Shown here one piece after another: positions 19,430 through 29,635 of a stretch of DNA of 64,000 nt (positions are counted from its first letter, which is position 1; each line of letters opens with the position of its first letter). The notes under the pieces were generated by a model that made no database searches, was not told the DNA's origin, and was given only the letters and a program-made list of their open reading frames with translations. The position numbers and the translations under genes are program-made. The DNA is from Draconibacterium aestuarii (GTDB lineage: Bacteria > Bacteroidota > Bacteroidia > Bacteroidales > Prolixibacteraceae), in contig JAPOHD010000003.1 of NCBI GenBank assembly GCA_026671195.1, positions 53,932-117,931 of the forward strand, read 5' to 3'.

Positions 19430-20416
19430 ATGAAAGAAACTTTACAATACTTATTTACCGGAAATAAACTAACACGCGAACAGGCTAAGAGCAGCCTTCT
19501 TGAAATAGGGAAAGGACAACACTCGGATGCAGAATTCGCATCGTTCCTAACTGTTTTTAAAATGCGACCACTCGAATCGGAAGAGCTGGCAGGTTTTCGC
19601 GATGCAATGCTGGAATTGAGCATAAAAGTAGATTTGTCGGAATTTAACGGGATCGATATTGTGGGTACCGGCGGCGATGGGAAAAACACTTTTAATATTT
19701 CAACGCTATCCTGTTTTATTGTTGCGGGTGCAGGTGTTAATATTACAAAACACGGGAATTATGCGGCCACATCAAACAGTGGCTCATCAAATGTTCTGGA
19801 GTTTTTAGGCTACAAATTCAGCAACGAAATTGACAAACTGAAAATTGACCTTGAAAAAGGTGGCTTTTGTTTTTTGCATGCTCCCCTCTTTCACCCGGCA
19901 ATGAAACATATTGCTCCGGTGCGCAGGGCATTAAAAGTCCCCACTTTCTTTAATATTCTTGGACCGATGATTAATCCATCTTCGCCAAAATACCAGTTAC
20001 TGGGAGTAAACAACAACGAAAATTTTGACCATTATAAAAACGTATATAAAACACTGAATATTAATTTCGCCATTGTAAACAGCGTCGATGGATATGACGA
20101 AATATCGCTAACTGCCGACACTCATTTTGCATCGAAACAAAAAGAGACAAATATATCGCCAGCCGATTTCGGTATGGAAAAGATAAATCCTGAAAAACTA
20201 TATGGTGGTGATTCGGTTGAAGACGCAGCAAAAATATTTATTGATATTCTAGAAGGGAAAGGGACACCGGAACAAAACAATGTAGTACTGGCCAATGCTG
20301 CTGTTGCATTAAATGTTGTTTATCCTGAAAAAGATTTGTTGCAATGTGTTGAAATGGCAAAAGAATCGTTGAAAAGTGGTAAGGCTTTAAATAAATTAAA
20401 AACAGTAACAGAATAA
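19430..20416 (+). CDS. trpD: Anthranilate phosphoribosyltransferase
   Basis: 328 aa from ATG 19430; an upstream in-frame TTG at 19376 would add a basic, non-conserved stretch. TrpD joins anthranilate to phosphoribosyl pyrophosphate. Key features are the PRPP loop G-T-G-G-D-G followed by N-T-F-N-I-S-T, K-H-G-N-Y-A-A-T-S-N-S-G-S-S-N-V-L-E-F-L-G, R-R-A-L-K-V-P-T-F-F-N-I-L-G-P and N-P. The 117-base gap from trpG holds a short hairpin (GAAGATAGTCTTC). Confidence 0.96.
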   Translation: MKETLQYLFTGNKLTREQAKSSLLEIGKGQHSDAEFASFLTVFKMRPLESEELAGFRDAMLELSIKVDLSEFNGIDIVGTGGDGKNTFNISTLSCFIVAGAGVNITKHGNYAATSNSGSSNVLEFLGYKFSNEIDKLKIDLEKGGFCFLHAPLFHPAMKHIAPVRRALKVPTFFNILGPMINPSSPKYQLLGVNNNENFDHYKNVYKTLNINFAIVNSVDGYDEISLTADTHFASKQKETNISPADFGMEKINPEKLYGGDSVEDAAKIFIDILEGKGTPEQNNVVLANAAVALNVVYPEKDLLQCVEMAKESLKSGKALNKLKTVTE

Positions 20417-20420
20417 AATA

Positions 20421-20559
20421 CACCGTACTTTAGTGCGGTGATTCAGAACAAATAACTCACAATGGAGTTTCTAAGAATTTGCAATTTCATTAATTTTCAA
20501 ATTCTCAGAAACTCATGACAACACTAATTATCATTTAACCACCGCCTTAAAAGACGGTG
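20421..20559 (+). repeat. Hairpin cluster between trpD and trpC
   Basis: Three palindromes lie in 157 bases. CACCG..CGGTG forms a hairpin at 20421-20440 and again at 20540-20559. Between them, 20465-20481 pairs with 20498-20514 (17 bp with one mismatch, loop of 16). None is followed by a T-run, so they are unlikely to be strong terminators; RNA stability or processing is possible (inference). Confidence 0.6.
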
Positions 20560-20573
20560 CAAAACAGTACAAG

Positions 20574-21356
20574 ATGAACATTCTTGATAAAATAATAGAA
20601 ACCAAAAGAGTTGAAGTTGCCAACCAAAAGAAGGTGGTCAGCATCACTCAACTCGAAAAATACCCCGGGTTTTCCAGAAAATGTAATTCATTAAAAGCAA
20701 ATCTGTTAAAAGATGGAGCTTCAGGAATTATTGCCGAATTCAAGCAAAAATCGCCATCAAAAGGTGAGATAAATTTCAGTGCAAAAGTAGAAACGGTTAC
20801 AAAAGGTTATGTTGAAGCAGGAGCCTCGTGCCTTTCGGTTTTAACCGACTACGAATACTTTGGCGGGAACCTGGCAAATTTGGCAAAAGCCCGCGAAACC
20901 AATCCCTTCACTCCAATTCTTCGCAAAGATTTTATGATTGACACATACCAGATTGTGGAGGCAAAAGCATACGGCGCCGATGTAATATTACTGATTGCTG
21001 CTTGTCTGGGAAAAGAGCAGGCTTTGGAACTGGCAAAAAAAGCAAAGGAACTGGGATTGGATGTTTTAATGGAAATTCACAATGCAGAAGAACTGGAAGT
21101 GGTGAACGATTACGTTGATATTGTTGGCGTAAACAACCGCAACCTGAAAACTTTTGAAGTGAGCGTGGAAACATCGGTGCAACTTTCGAAACTAATTCCT
21201 GAAAAATTTGTAAAAATATCGGAGAGCGGATTAAGTGGAGCCAAAGAGATAAAATACCTGAAGGAAAACGGTTTTAAAGGATTCCTGATTGGCGAAACAT
21301 TTATGAAAACCGACAATCCCGGAGAGGCTTGTAAAAAATTAATTTCGGAACTATGA
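20574..21356 (+). CDS. trpC: Indole-3-glycerol phosphate synthase
   Basis: 260 aa. TrpC closes the indole ring from CdRP. TIM-barrel features are visible: I-A-E-F-K-Q-K-S-P-S-K-G, the S-V-L-T-D strand, P-I-L-R-K-D-F, D-V-I-L-L-I-A-A-C-L, L-M-E-I-H, V-G-V-N-N-R-N-L and I-S-E-S-G. Its last bases overlap trpF by 4 nt (ATGA), which points to translational coupling. It is a stand-alone enzyme, not the TrpC-TrpF fusion of enterics. Confidence 0.96.
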   Translation: MNILDKIIETKRVEVANQKKVVSITQLEKYPGFSRKCNSLKANLLKDGASGIIAEFKQKSPSKGEINFSAKVETVTKGYVEAGASCLSVLTDYEYFGGNLANLAKARETNPFTPILRKDFMIDTYQIVEAKAYGADVILLIAACLGKEQALELAKKAKELGLDVLMEIHNAEELEVVNDYVDIVGVNNRNLKTFEVSVETSVQLSKLIPEKFVKISESGLSGAKEIKYLKENGFKGFLIGETFMKTDNPGEACKKLISEL

Positions 21357-21976
21357 GAAAACTAAGAATAAAAGTCTGTGGAATGAAATTCACAGAAAAC
21401 CGGGAACAAGTGGAACAACTTGGAGTACATTTTCTGGGGTACATTTTTTACGAACCATCAAAAAGATTTGTTGGCGATACTCCTGATGCGGGGCTGTTTA
21501 ATTCCGACAAACCAAAAGTTGGTGTTTTTGTAGATGAAAATGCCTTCGAAATTTTAGGTCTTTCCAAAAACATGGGATTTGAATATGTTCAACTTCATGG
21601 AAAAGAAAATCCCAAAACCTGCGGCATCCTGAAGAGTCAGGGATTAAAAATAATTAAAGCTTTTAGTGTAAACGAGAAGTTTAAATTCTCCGAGACAAAA
21701 GCGTGGGAAAAGGTAGCCGATTATTTTTTATTCGACACCAAAACAAGCCAATCAGGAGGTTCCGGGGAAAAATTCGATTGGAAAATCCTTGACAAATACC
21801 AGGGACACACTCCATTCTTCCTAAGTGGTGGCATTGGACCTGATGATGCTAAAAACATTAAAGAAATCAATCATCCAAAACTTACCGGAGTGGATTTGAA
21901 CAGTGGTTTTGAAGATGCACCGGGGTTAAAAAATATAGAAAAGTTAAAACAGTTTATAACAGATTTAAAAGAATAA
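21353..21976 (+). CDS. trpF: Phosphoribosylanthranilate isomerase
   Basis: 207 aa. The start codon overlaps the trpC stop. TrpF converts phosphoribosylanthranilate to CdRP. The catalytic Cys is in K-V-C-G-M-K near the N-terminus; other motifs are Q-L-H-G, F-D-T-K with S-G-G-S-G, L-S-G-G-I-G-P and G-V-D-L-N-S-G-F-E containing the catalytic Asp. Length is normal for the family. Confidence 0.95.
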   Translation: MRKLRIKVCGMKFTENREQVEQLGVHFLGYIFYEPSKRFVGDTPDAGLFNSDKPKVGVFVDENAFEILGLSKNMGFEYVQLHGKENPKTCGILKSQGLKIIKAFSVNEKFKFSETKAWEKVADYFLFDTKTSQSGGSGEKFDWKILDKYQGHTPFFLSGGIGPDDAKNIKEINHPKLTGVDLNSGFEDAPGLKNIEKLKQFITDLKE

Positions 21977-21991
21977 AAACCATGGAAGATA

Positions 21992-22013
21992 AATATTCGG
22001 CACTACGAATATT
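21992..22013 (+). repeat. Hairpin in the trpF-trpB gap
   Basis: AATATTCG pairs perfectly with CGAATATT (loop of six). It is followed by TCTTCCGTCTTCC, a phrase similar to ones near 19400 and 59400. No T-run follows. Confidence 0.45.
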
Positions 22014-22045
22014 CTTCAGTCTTCCGTCTTCCAACTTCTCAGATT

Positions 22046-23227
22046 ATGAAATACCAGGTTAACGAAAAAGGATATTACGGCGAGTTTGGCGGGGCATGGA
22101 TACCCGAAATGATGTACACCAACATCGACGAACTAAAACGTCGCTATTTGGAGATCATCGAATCGGACGATTTCAGAAACGAATTCAACCAACTTTTAAA
22201 AGATTATGTGGGCCGGCCTTCTCCACTCTATTTTGCCCGGCGATTAAGTGAACATTACGGATCAAAAATCTACCTGAAACGCGAAGATCTGAACCACACA
22301 GGTTCACATAAATTAAACAATACAATTGGACAGATTCTTTTGGCACAAAAGCTGGGAAAAACCCGTATTATTGCCGAAACCGGAGCAGGCCAGCATGGCG
22401 TGGCAACAGCAACCGTTTGCGCACTAAAAGGAATTAAATGTGTAGTTTATATGGGTGCTTTGGATGTTTCGCGTCAGGCTCCCAATGTAAAAAAAATGAA
22501 AATGCTGGGAGCTGAAGTTATTCCGGTTTACAGTGGAAATAAAACCTTAAAAGATGCCACCAACGAAGCCATGCGTGACTGGATTGCCAATCCGGTTGAT
22601 ACGCATTATATTATCGGCTCGGTGGTTGGGCCGCATCCCTACCCCGACATGGTTGCGCGGTTTCAATCCGTAATTAGTGCAGAAATGAAAAAGCAACTTT
22701 TGGAGCAAACCGGCTCAGAGCTTCCAACCCGTGTTTTGGCTTGTGTGGGTGGAGGAAGTAATGCGGCCGGTGCCTTTTACCATTTCCTTGACGAAGAAAA
22801 GGTTGAGCTAATCGGCGTTGAAGCAGCAGGCAAAGGAATTCACACCACGGAAACAGCAGCTACATTAACAGTAGGTTCGCCGGGCGTATTACATTCAAGT
22901 AAAACCATGTTGATGCAAAACGATGACGGACAGATCACCGAACCGTATTCGATTTCCGCCGGTCTGGATTATCCGGGGATTGGGCCTTTACATGCTCATC
23001 TGCACAAAACAGGTCGTGCAAAATTCCTTGCTGCCACCGACGAAGAAGTACTTCAATCCGTACTTCTCCTTACTCAAAAAGAAGGTATTATTCCGGCACT
23101 TGAATCGGCACATGCCCTGGCAGCACTCGAGAAAATAGAAATGAAACCGGACGATGTGAATGTGGTAAACCTTTCGGGTAGTGGCAACAAAGACATGGAA
23201 ACGTATTTAAATTATTTTGGATATTAG
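22046..23227 (+). CDS. trpB: Tryptophan synthase beta chain
   Basis: 393 aa. TrpB condenses indole with serine using PLP. The start [13 protein letters not shown] fits canonical TrpB1. The PLP lysine is in T-G-S-H-K-L-N-N; the phosphate-binding loop is [16 protein letters not shown] contains the catalytic Glu. It lies 18 bases before trpA, its partner subunit. Confidence 0.97.
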   Translation: MKYQVNEKGYYGEFGGAWIPEMMYTNIDELKRRYLEIIESDDFRNEFNQLLKDYVGRPSPLYFARRLSEHYGSKIYLKREDLNHTGSHKLNNTIGQILLAQKLGKTRIIAETGAGQHGVATATVCALKGIKCVVYMGALDVSRQAPNVKKMKMLGAEVIPVYSGNKTLKDATNEAMRDWIANPVDTHYIIGSVVGPHPYPDMVARFQSVISAEMKKQLLEQTGSELPTRVLACVGGGSNAAGAFYHFLDEEKVELIGVEAAGKGIHTTETAATLTVGSPGVLHSSKTMLMQNDDGQITEPYSISAGLDYPGIGPLHAHLHKTGRAKFLAATDEEVLQSVLLLTQKEGIIPALESAHALAALEKIEMKPDDVNVVNLSGSGNKDMETYLNYFGY

Positions 23228-23244
23228 AATTAACTGTCAACAAC

Positions 23245-24027
23245 ATGAAGAACAGAATCAATCAACTTTTCGAAAAGAAAAAGAAAAACATATTCTCGGT
23301 ATATTTTACAGCCGGATTTCCGAATTTAAACGACACGGTTAAAATAATACAGCAACTCGAAAAAAATGGCGTTGACCTCATCGAAATTGGGATACCATTT
23401 TCAGATCCAACTGCCGATGGGCCTACCATACAGAAAAGCAGCGAAATTGCACTTAAAAACGGCATGAGTTTAAACCTGCTTTTTGAGCAGTTAAAAGAAA
23501 TCCGCCAATCGGTTTCCATTCCATTGGTTTTAATGGGCTACTTTAATCCGGTTTATCAGTTTGGAGTAAATAATTTTTGCAAAAGATGTAACGAAATTGG
23601 CATCGACGGAACTATTCTCCCCGACCTTCCACTGGATGAATTCGAAGCAGAATACAAATCTACTTTTGAAGAAAATAACCTTCACAATATTTTACTGATT
23701 ACACCGCAAACCTCCGAAGAAAGAATTAGACAAATTGACGAAGCCAGCACCGGTTTTATTTATATGGTTTCTTCATCGGGAACTACCGGAGCCGGCAAAA
23801 AAGTTGAAGATTTTCAAAAGGATTATTTTGAGCGCATTAAAAACATGAATTTAAAAAATCCGTCGGTAATTGGTTTTGGGATTTCGGACAATGCAACCTT
23901 CGCAAATGCCTGTAAATATGCCAATGGAGCCATAATTGGAAGTGCTTTTGTGAGCTCGTTAAAATCGGAATTCAAACTGGAAGATTCCATTTCAGAATTC
24001 GTTAAAAAGATTCTTTCATCTGATTAA
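23245..24027 (+). CDS. trpA: Tryptophan synthase alpha chain
   Basis: 260 aa. TrpA cleaves indole-3-glycerol phosphate and channels indole to TrpB. The catalytic Glu is in L-I-E-I-G-I-P-F-S-D-P and the catalytic Asp in D-G-T-I-L-P-D-L-P-L. The S-S-G-T-T-G phosphate loop and G-F-G-I-S are also present. Last gene of the trp operon; no clear T-run terminator is visible directly after it. Confidence 0.96.
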   Translation: MKNRINQLFEKKKKNIFSVYFTAGFPNLNDTVKIIQQLEKNGVDLIEIGIPFSDPTADGPTIQKSSEIALKNGMSLNLLFEQLKEIRQSVSIPLVLMGYFNPVYQFGVNNFCKRCNEIGIDGTILPDLPLDEFEAEYKSTFEENNLHNILLITPQTSEERIRQIDEASTGFIYMVSSSGTTGAGKKVEDFQKDYFERIKNMNLKNPSVIGFGISDNATFANACKYANGAIIGSAFVSSLKSEFKLEDSISEFVKKILSSD

Positions 24028-24236
24028 ATTGTATTTCTTTTAGCACGAAAAATGTTCATAGAACGCGAATGTTTTCTAACATAAATCGGGGAATTCAGCT
24101 TAACTCTCATGGTTTCAAAACAATAAGTCAAAAGCGTTTAAACAGAGCAGTTAATTAGTGTTAAAGTATATTCTACAGCATACTTAAATTGATTTTAGGT
24201 GGTTATATTCATAGCAACAATTAAAAACACAAAGCT

Positions 24237-24428
24237 ATGCTGGAATACGCAAAAGTAATTCTACCCAAGGTTAGTTTTAGCAGAGAATTGTTCAGAAAAG
24301 AATTAAAAAAATGTATTGATTGGGTAGAACCAGACCAGGTAAAAGACCTCTGTGTTTGGTGTTATCAAAAGTTTCAAAAAATGTATCCCGATGTTTTGGC
24401 AGAAGCCTTTGCCGACATTGCGGCTTAA
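24237..24428 (+). CDS. Small conserved-looking protein of unknown function
   Basis: 63 aa, predicted soluble and mostly helical, with paired Cys residues (K-K-C-I-D-W and L-C-V-W-C-Y). The ATG is well placed and a strong terminator follows 12 bases after the stop, which supports a real short gene. It is 210 bases after trpA. I do not recognise a family; the two Cys-containing helices might bind metal, but this is a guess. Confidence 0.6.
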   Translation: MLEYAKVILPKVSFSRELFRKELKKCIDWVEPDQVKDLCVWCYQKFQKMYPDVLAEAFADIAA

Positions 24429-24439
24429 AGTATTAACCT

Positions 24440-24468
24440 GGCGGGATTTTTTCCCGCCTTTTTTATTT
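24440..24468 (+). terminator. Intrinsic terminator after the 63-aa gene
   Basis: GGCGGG pairs with CCCGCC (loop of seven) followed by a T-rich run. Confidence 0.8.
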
Positions 24469-24894
24469 TTACCTAAGCCATTCAATCGACAAATCTTCAG
24501 TTTTTGTCTGCAAACGACAAATTCCACCACGACAATCACCATATACTCTCATTTTCAGCGTTTGCACCTCAAATATTGTCGTTCGTTGATTAAAAATCAT
24601 TACTATTCTTCGATTCCCTAAGTTTGATACCAATGTTATGGATAAGGTTATTTGAGAATAACATAATCCAGATCATGAATAACAATTTACGGGGAGTTCG
24701 GGGAAAATCATAGTAATAAAACACTCCAATTTTTTACATAGAAATAGAATTAAACAGCGTTAAAAATGTAAAAAGTGTAGTTATCTGGCCGGCTGGCAGA
24801 TATTCAGACTCCCGTTTCCCCGGCGGGAGTTTTCTTTTTAATAAAAATTAAAGCGAAGGGTAATAAAGCTTTAGTCTAATATAAATTTTAATCT
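24469..24894 (+). other. Leader region upstream of susC with a terminator-like hairpin
   Basis: No gene is seen. At 24808-24830 ACTCCCG pairs with CGGGAGT and is followed by TTTCTTTTT, giving an intrinsic terminator 55 bases before the susC-like start codon. It has no gene immediately upstream, so it could end a small RNA or act as an attenuator in the susC leader. Confidence 0.5.
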
Positions 24895-27800
24895 ATGAAA
24901 AAACTACTTCTATTAGTTGTGGCTTTGTGTATTGGTGTGAGTAGTACATTCGCCCAAACAAAGCAAGTTAGTGGAAAGGTAACGTCGTCTGACGACGGAT
25001 TACCGATTCCGGGAGTTTCTGTGGCCGTAAAAGGGACCACAAACGGAACTATCACTGACATTGAAGGGAACTTTAGCTTAACAGTTCCTGAAAATGAAAC
25101 TCTGGTATTCTCTTTTGTGGGAATGAAAACCAAGGAAGTTGCTGTTACAGGCGCTTTAACATACAATGTAGTTCTGGAAACAGAGTCGATTGGAGTTGGA
25201 GAAGTGGTTGTAACCGCAATGGGTATAAAAAGAGAGAAAAAAGCGCTGGGATATTCTGTAGCAGAATTTAGCGGCGAGGACTTTGGAGATGTTGGAGTAA
25301 CTGATGCAACAAAAGCATTACAAGGCAAGGTTGCAGGCGTTCAGATATCTGCCGGATCGGGAGCTCCGGGTGCTGCTACCCGTGTTATTGTCCGTGGACT
25401 TTCATCGATAACACAAAGTAACCAACCACTTTATGTCGTTGATGGAGTTCCTATCAACAACTCGTTTATGAGTGGTAACGCCACTGAAAATTCGATGAAC
25501 GTAAACGCAAAAGTCGACTTTGGTAACGCCGCCGCCGATATTAATCCCAACGATATTGAAACTATTTCGGTATTAAAAGGTGCTGCGGCCTCAAACCTTT
25601 ATGGATCGAGAGCTGCCAATGGTGTAATTATGATTACAACCAAAAGAGGCGCCAAAGGTCAGGATTTGCGTGTTGACTTTTCAAGTGCATCAGCATTTAC
25701 CGATGTAGGCCGCCTACCTTATTTTCAAAGTAAGTTCGGACAGGGCTGGAGCGGCACTTACGACTCGAAAGAAAACGGTAGCTGGGGGCCGGTAATGGAT
25801 GGCAGCGACCGTTTAACCGGATACATAGTTGACAATTCGCAACAGATTGCTCCTTTTTCATATAAGAAAAATGGTATTCGCGATGTGTATGAATATGGAT
25901 ATTCATTGAACAATACCCTGGCAGTTTCGGGCGGAAATAACTTTATCGGCTGGTACGTTTCGGCCGCCAGCTCAAAAAACGATGGAATTCTTCCGGGCGA
26001 TGTTGACGTTTTGGACAGAAACACCCTCTCATTTAAGGGAAACGGCGGAACTGACAAAACAAAATTTAACTTCGGGATGACTTACATTAACCGGGTTCAA
26101 AAAACAATTCCAACGGGCCAGGGAGACGATGCAGGTACTGGGGCAGTTATTTACGCCGATATTTTATATCAACCGGTAAACCATTATTTACCCGATTATC
26201 GGGATTACAATTATAAATTTAACAACCTCGATAATTACTACAACGGATACGCACAAAATCCTTATTTCACCTTAAACGAAACCGGTGCAAAAGCAGACCA
26301 GAACCGTGTATTGGCGAACCTGAATATTACACAGGAAATTTTAGAAGGACTGGACATTTCCTTTACAGGAGGACTGGACACCTATTCGAGATTCTCGAAA
26401 ATACACGGAGCAATTGCCAAAGTTACTCCCGGTTCGAACAACGATGGAACAATAAATAACGTTGCAGGTGCAGTAAAAGAAGAGGCCCGCTATCACACAC
26501 AATTAAACAGCGATTTGGTAGCAACCTATACCAATACTACTCAATTATTTGGTAGCGATTTAAAATACAATATAATTTTAGGAAACAATATCAACCAGCG
26601 TTCATTTAAACGTGTAAATATTATTTCTAAAGGACTGGTAGTTCCGGATTACTATAATGTAGGGAATATTAGTGGATCAGCTGAAGTTTACACCAACGAA
26701 TACAAACGTCGTTTGGTTGGCATATTCGGACAAGTAGGACTGGAATTTAATGATTACCTGTTTATAAATCTTCAGGCACGAAACGATTGGTCGTCGACTT
26801 TACCAATCGGGAATAATTCATTCTTCTATCCAGGTATAACCATGGGACTGATATTTACCGATCTTCTGCCTGAAAATAAAACATTGTCGTACGGAAAACT
26901 GCGAGTAAGTTATGCCTTTGCGGGTAACGATGCCGATCCGTTTATGACAACTGAAATTTACCGACCTTCGATTTTGCGTGCTGGTGCATTTGGAAATACC
27001 AACTATCCGGTTGGCGGAATTCCTGCTTACGAGAAATACAGACGACTTGGAAATCCGGAACTAAAACCTGAAATTTCGAAAGAATTTGAAATTGGAACCG
27101 ATTTGCGATTCTTCTCAAATCGCATAGGAGTTGACTTTGCCTATTACAAGAAAACTACTACTGATTTAATCATGCTGGCTAACATTGCCGCCTCTTCAGG
27201 TTACAGAGAAATTACATCCAACCTTGGGCAAATAACCAACGATGGAATAGAATTACTTTTGAATTTAACACCTGTAAAAACCAAGAATTTCACCTGGGAT
27301 CTTATCTACATGTTTAACAAAGCCAATATGGTATTGGATGAGCTATCAGAAGAACTGGGTGTTTCGGAGTACCTGATAAACGATGCATACGAAACAGAAT
27401 TTGTTGCCATACCCGGCGAACAACTTGGAATGTATCGTATTCCGGATTACAAATATTCACCTGACGGTCAAATTATTGTTGGCGACAACGGATTGCCCGT
27501 TGAAGGAGACAAAATATACGTCGGATCTTCGGTTCCCGACTACAACATGTCATTTACAAATACTTTATCATTCAAAGGGTTCAGATTTTCATTCTTAATT
27601 GACTACCAGGAAGGCGGCGTGATGTATTCAAATACTGCCGGCGCAACATTCTGGTCGGGAAACAACGAACAATCTACCGTAAACGACCGGAGACCCTACG
27701 TAATTCCTAATACTGTTACAGAAGTAAAAGATAACGATGGAAATGTGATCGATTATCTGGAAAACACAATTGCTGTTGTAGATAACTGGCACGAATATTA

Positions 27801-28098
27801 TTCAGCCAATGTGAATAAACCGATTGAAAGCACTCGAATTATTCCGCGAACATTTATAAAACTACGGGAGATCTCACTCTCCTATCGTTTTAGCGGTGCA
27901 TTACTTGACAAAACTTTTCTGTCTTCTGCAAATGTTTCACTTTTCGGAAGAAACTTATTCTTATGGACTCCGGCAAAAAACAGTTTTGTCGATCCGGAAA
28001 CGACCACCTGGGATAATGACATTGAAGGATTATTCGGAGAATTTAATGGTGCTCCGGGAGTACGTACCTACGGACTAAAATTAGACTTATCATTTTAA
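24895..28098 (+). CDS. SusC/RagA family TonB-linked outer-membrane receptor
   Basis: 1067 aa. Signal peptide (K-K-L-L-L-L-V-V-A-L-C-I-G-V-S-S-T-F-A-Q) is followed by a carboxypeptidase-regulatory-like domain (V-S-G-K-V-T-S-S-D-D-G-L-P-I-P-G-V-S-V), then a plug domain with V-V-V-T-A-M-G and L-Y-V-V-D-G-V-P-I-N-N, then a beta-barrel ending in a strand with terminal Phe (L-K-L-D-L-S-F). SusC proteins form a TonB-driven channel capped by SusD. The substrate cannot be read from sequence. The SusD partner starts 12 bases downstream. No glycosidase, ECF sigma or anti-sigma gene is directly adjacent. Confidence 0.95.
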   Translation: MKKLLLLVVALCIGVSSTFAQTKQVSGKVTSSDDGLPIPGVSVAVKGTTNGTITDIEGNFSLTVPENETLVFSFVGMKTKEVAVTGALTYNVVLETESIGVGEVVVTAMGIKREKKALGYSVAEFSGEDFGDVGVTDATKALQGKVAGVQISAGSGAPGAATRVIVRGLSSITQSNQPLYVVDGVPINNSFMSGNATENSMNVNAKVDFGNAAADINPNDIETISVLKGAAASNLYGSRAANGVIMITTKRGAKGQDLRVDFSSASAFTDVGRLPYFQSKFGQGWSGTYDSKENGSWGPVMDGSDRLTGYIVDNSQQIAPFSYKKNGIRDVYEYGYSLNNTLAVSGGNNFIGWYVSAASSKNDGILPGDVDVLDRNTLSFKGNGGTDKTKFNFGMTYINRVQKTIPTGQGDDAGTGAVIYADILYQPVNHYLPDYRDYNYKFNNLDNYYNGYAQNPYFTLNETGAKADQNRVLANLNITQEILEGLDISFTGGLDTYSRFSKIHGAIAKVTPGSNNDGTINNVAGAVKEEARYHTQLNSDLVATYTNTTQLFGSDLKYNIILGNNINQRSFKRVNIISKGLVVPDYYNVGNISGSAEVYTNEYKRRLVGIFGQVGLEFNDYLFINLQARNDWSSTLPIGNNSFFYPGITMGLIFTDLLPENKTLSYGKLRVSYAFAGNDADPFMTTEIYRPSILRAGAFGNTNYPVGGIPAYEKYRRLGNPELKPEISKEFEIGTDLRFFSNRIGVDFAYYKKTTTDLIMLANIAASSGYREITSNLGQITNDGIELLLNLTPVKTKNFTWDLIYMFNKANMVLDELSEELGVSEYLINDAYETEFVAIPGEQLGMYRIPDYKYSPDGQIIVGDNGLPVEGDKIYVGSSVPDYNMSFTNTLSFKGFRFSFLIDYQEGGVMYSNTAGATFWSGNNEQSTVNDRRPYVIPNTVTEVKDNDGNVIDYLENTIAVVDNWHEYYSANVNKPIESTRIIPRTFIKLREISLSYRFSGALLDKTFLSSANVSLFGRNLFLWTPAKNSFVDPETTTWDNDIEGLFGEFNGAPGVRTYGLKLDLSF

Positions 28099-28110
28099 AT
28101 TATGTGTAGT

Positions 28111-29625
28111 ATGAAACGAATAACAATAATATTAAGCGTATTTATGTTGATGTTCTCATCTTGTGATGAATTCCTCGACATCAATTACAATCCAAACTAT
28201 CCGACCGAAGTTTCGGATGAGTTGTTATTGACCTCTTCAATAGCTGCCGTAACAAATGTTTATGCAGCAGACTGGGGCTTAATTGGCTCATATTGGTCGC
28301 AACACTGGGCACAAAACAATACATCGTCGCAATATAAAATCTACGAATCGTATGCCTTAAGTAGCAATACCGGAGTCATCGATCGTTCGTATCGCGCCAT
28401 GTTTGTAGATGGGTTAAGTGACAACGAGATCTTTCTTAATGAAGTGGAAGAAACTGAAAATTGGGGGGCCTATTTAATGGGAGCTGTTATTAAAGCCTAT
28501 GGTTTTCAATACCTGGTTGATATGTATGGAAATGTTCCTTATTCTGAAGCGTTTTTGGGAGCAGAAAAGTTAAATCCTGTGATAGACAACGGAGAAACCA
28601 TTTATGCAGATATTTATGATCTACTGGTGAATGCATTGGATAAGGATTTTTCAAGTTATGTTTCTGCACTTTATGCCACAAACGACATTCTTTTTGAAGG
28701 AGACCTTGATGATTGGAAAGGCATGGCAAATACACTTCGTCTGCGCATTCTTTTGCGCCAGTTCGATGCCAACACGTCTTTTGCAACAACCGAAATTACA
28801 CAATTACTTTCTGATTTAGAGGCCGGATCAATTCAGCTGCTCGACAAAGATGCAGCCATTACAAACTTTTCAGATGCCGACAGTAAATCGAATCCTTTGT
28901 ACGAATCAGACCAGCGCCAGTTAAATACAACCAACAATATCCGAGGCTGTGCAACATTCATTTCGTATTTGAAAGCAAACGGCGATGAAAGACTAAAAGT
29001 TCTTTTCGAAGAAGTTGCAGGCGATTATCTCGGAATGATTCCTGGTTCATACAATGTTCCGTCAACCGAGTTTGAAGCTCCGGACATTATTACTGCACCA
29101 TTTATTACTCCGCTTATGCCGGTATTTTGGATGACACATGCCGAATCTGAATTCTTGCTGGCTGAAGCCTACTTAAGAATGGGAAATGCCGAAAAGGCAA
29201 AAACACATTACGAAAATGGTGTTACAGCGTCATTCAACAGAATGGGTGCCGAAATGGGAGATTTATTAAACGATGTTTACGCTTTTCCTGCATCAGGTTT
29301 TGAGGCGCAACTAAAAGCAATTATAATGCAAAAGTGGGTTGATGCTGCAGAAGGTGGTCGTGGATTAGAATCGCACATCGAACGCGTTAGAACAGGATAT
29401 CCTGAAGAAACAACTGTTAACAACGAGATTGATGAAGGATATGAATTACCGGACAGTTACATTCCCGGCACTTTAATCTATAGTAAAAAAGGAACTTCAG
29501 GTGGTATTTTACCACGCAGATTTCCTTATGCCGACAGCGAACTGAATTTTAATTCGAATGCAGCAGAATACAAAGCTATGACTCCTGCCGATGTGATATT
29601 ACAAAAGGTTTGGTGGAATCAATAA
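28111..29625 (+). CDS. SusD/RagB family nutrient-binding lipoprotein
   Basis: 504 aa from ATG 28111; an ATG at 28102 adds three residues. The lipoprotein signal has F-M-L-M-F-S-S-C with Cys as lipidation site, then D-E-F-L-D-I-N-Y-N-P-N-Y-P, typical of the SusD-like_2 branch. Later motifs include Y-G-N-V-P-Y-S-E-A and the TPR-like L-L-A-E-A-Y-L-R. It forms the lid over the SusC barrel on the cell surface. It is in one operon with the receptor and two further lipoproteins. Confidence 0.94.
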   Translation: MKRITIILSVFMLMFSSCDEFLDINYNPNYPTEVSDELLLTSSIAAVTNVYAADWGLIGSYWSQHWAQNNTSSQYKIYESYALSSNTGVIDRSYRAMFVDGLSDNEIFLNEVEETENWGAYLMGAVIKAYGFQYLVDMYGNVPYSEAFLGAEKLNPVIDNGETIYADIYDLLVNALDKDFSSYVSALYATNDILFEGDLDDWKGMANTLRLRILLRQFDANTSFATTEITQLLSDLEAGSIQLLDKDAAITNFSDADSKSNPLYESDQRQLNTTNNIRGCATFISYLKANGDERLKVLFEEVAGDYLGMIPGSYNVPSTEFEAPDIITAPFITPLMPVFWMTHAESEFLLAEAYLRMGNAEKAKTHYENGVTASFNRMGAEMGDLLNDVYAFPASGFEAQLKAIIMQKWVDAAEGGRGLESHIERVRTGYPEETTVNNEIDEGYELPDSYIPGTLIYSKKGTSGGILPRRFPYADSELNFNSNAAEYKAMTPADVILQKVWWNQ

Positions 29626-29635
29626 ATAAAAAAGT

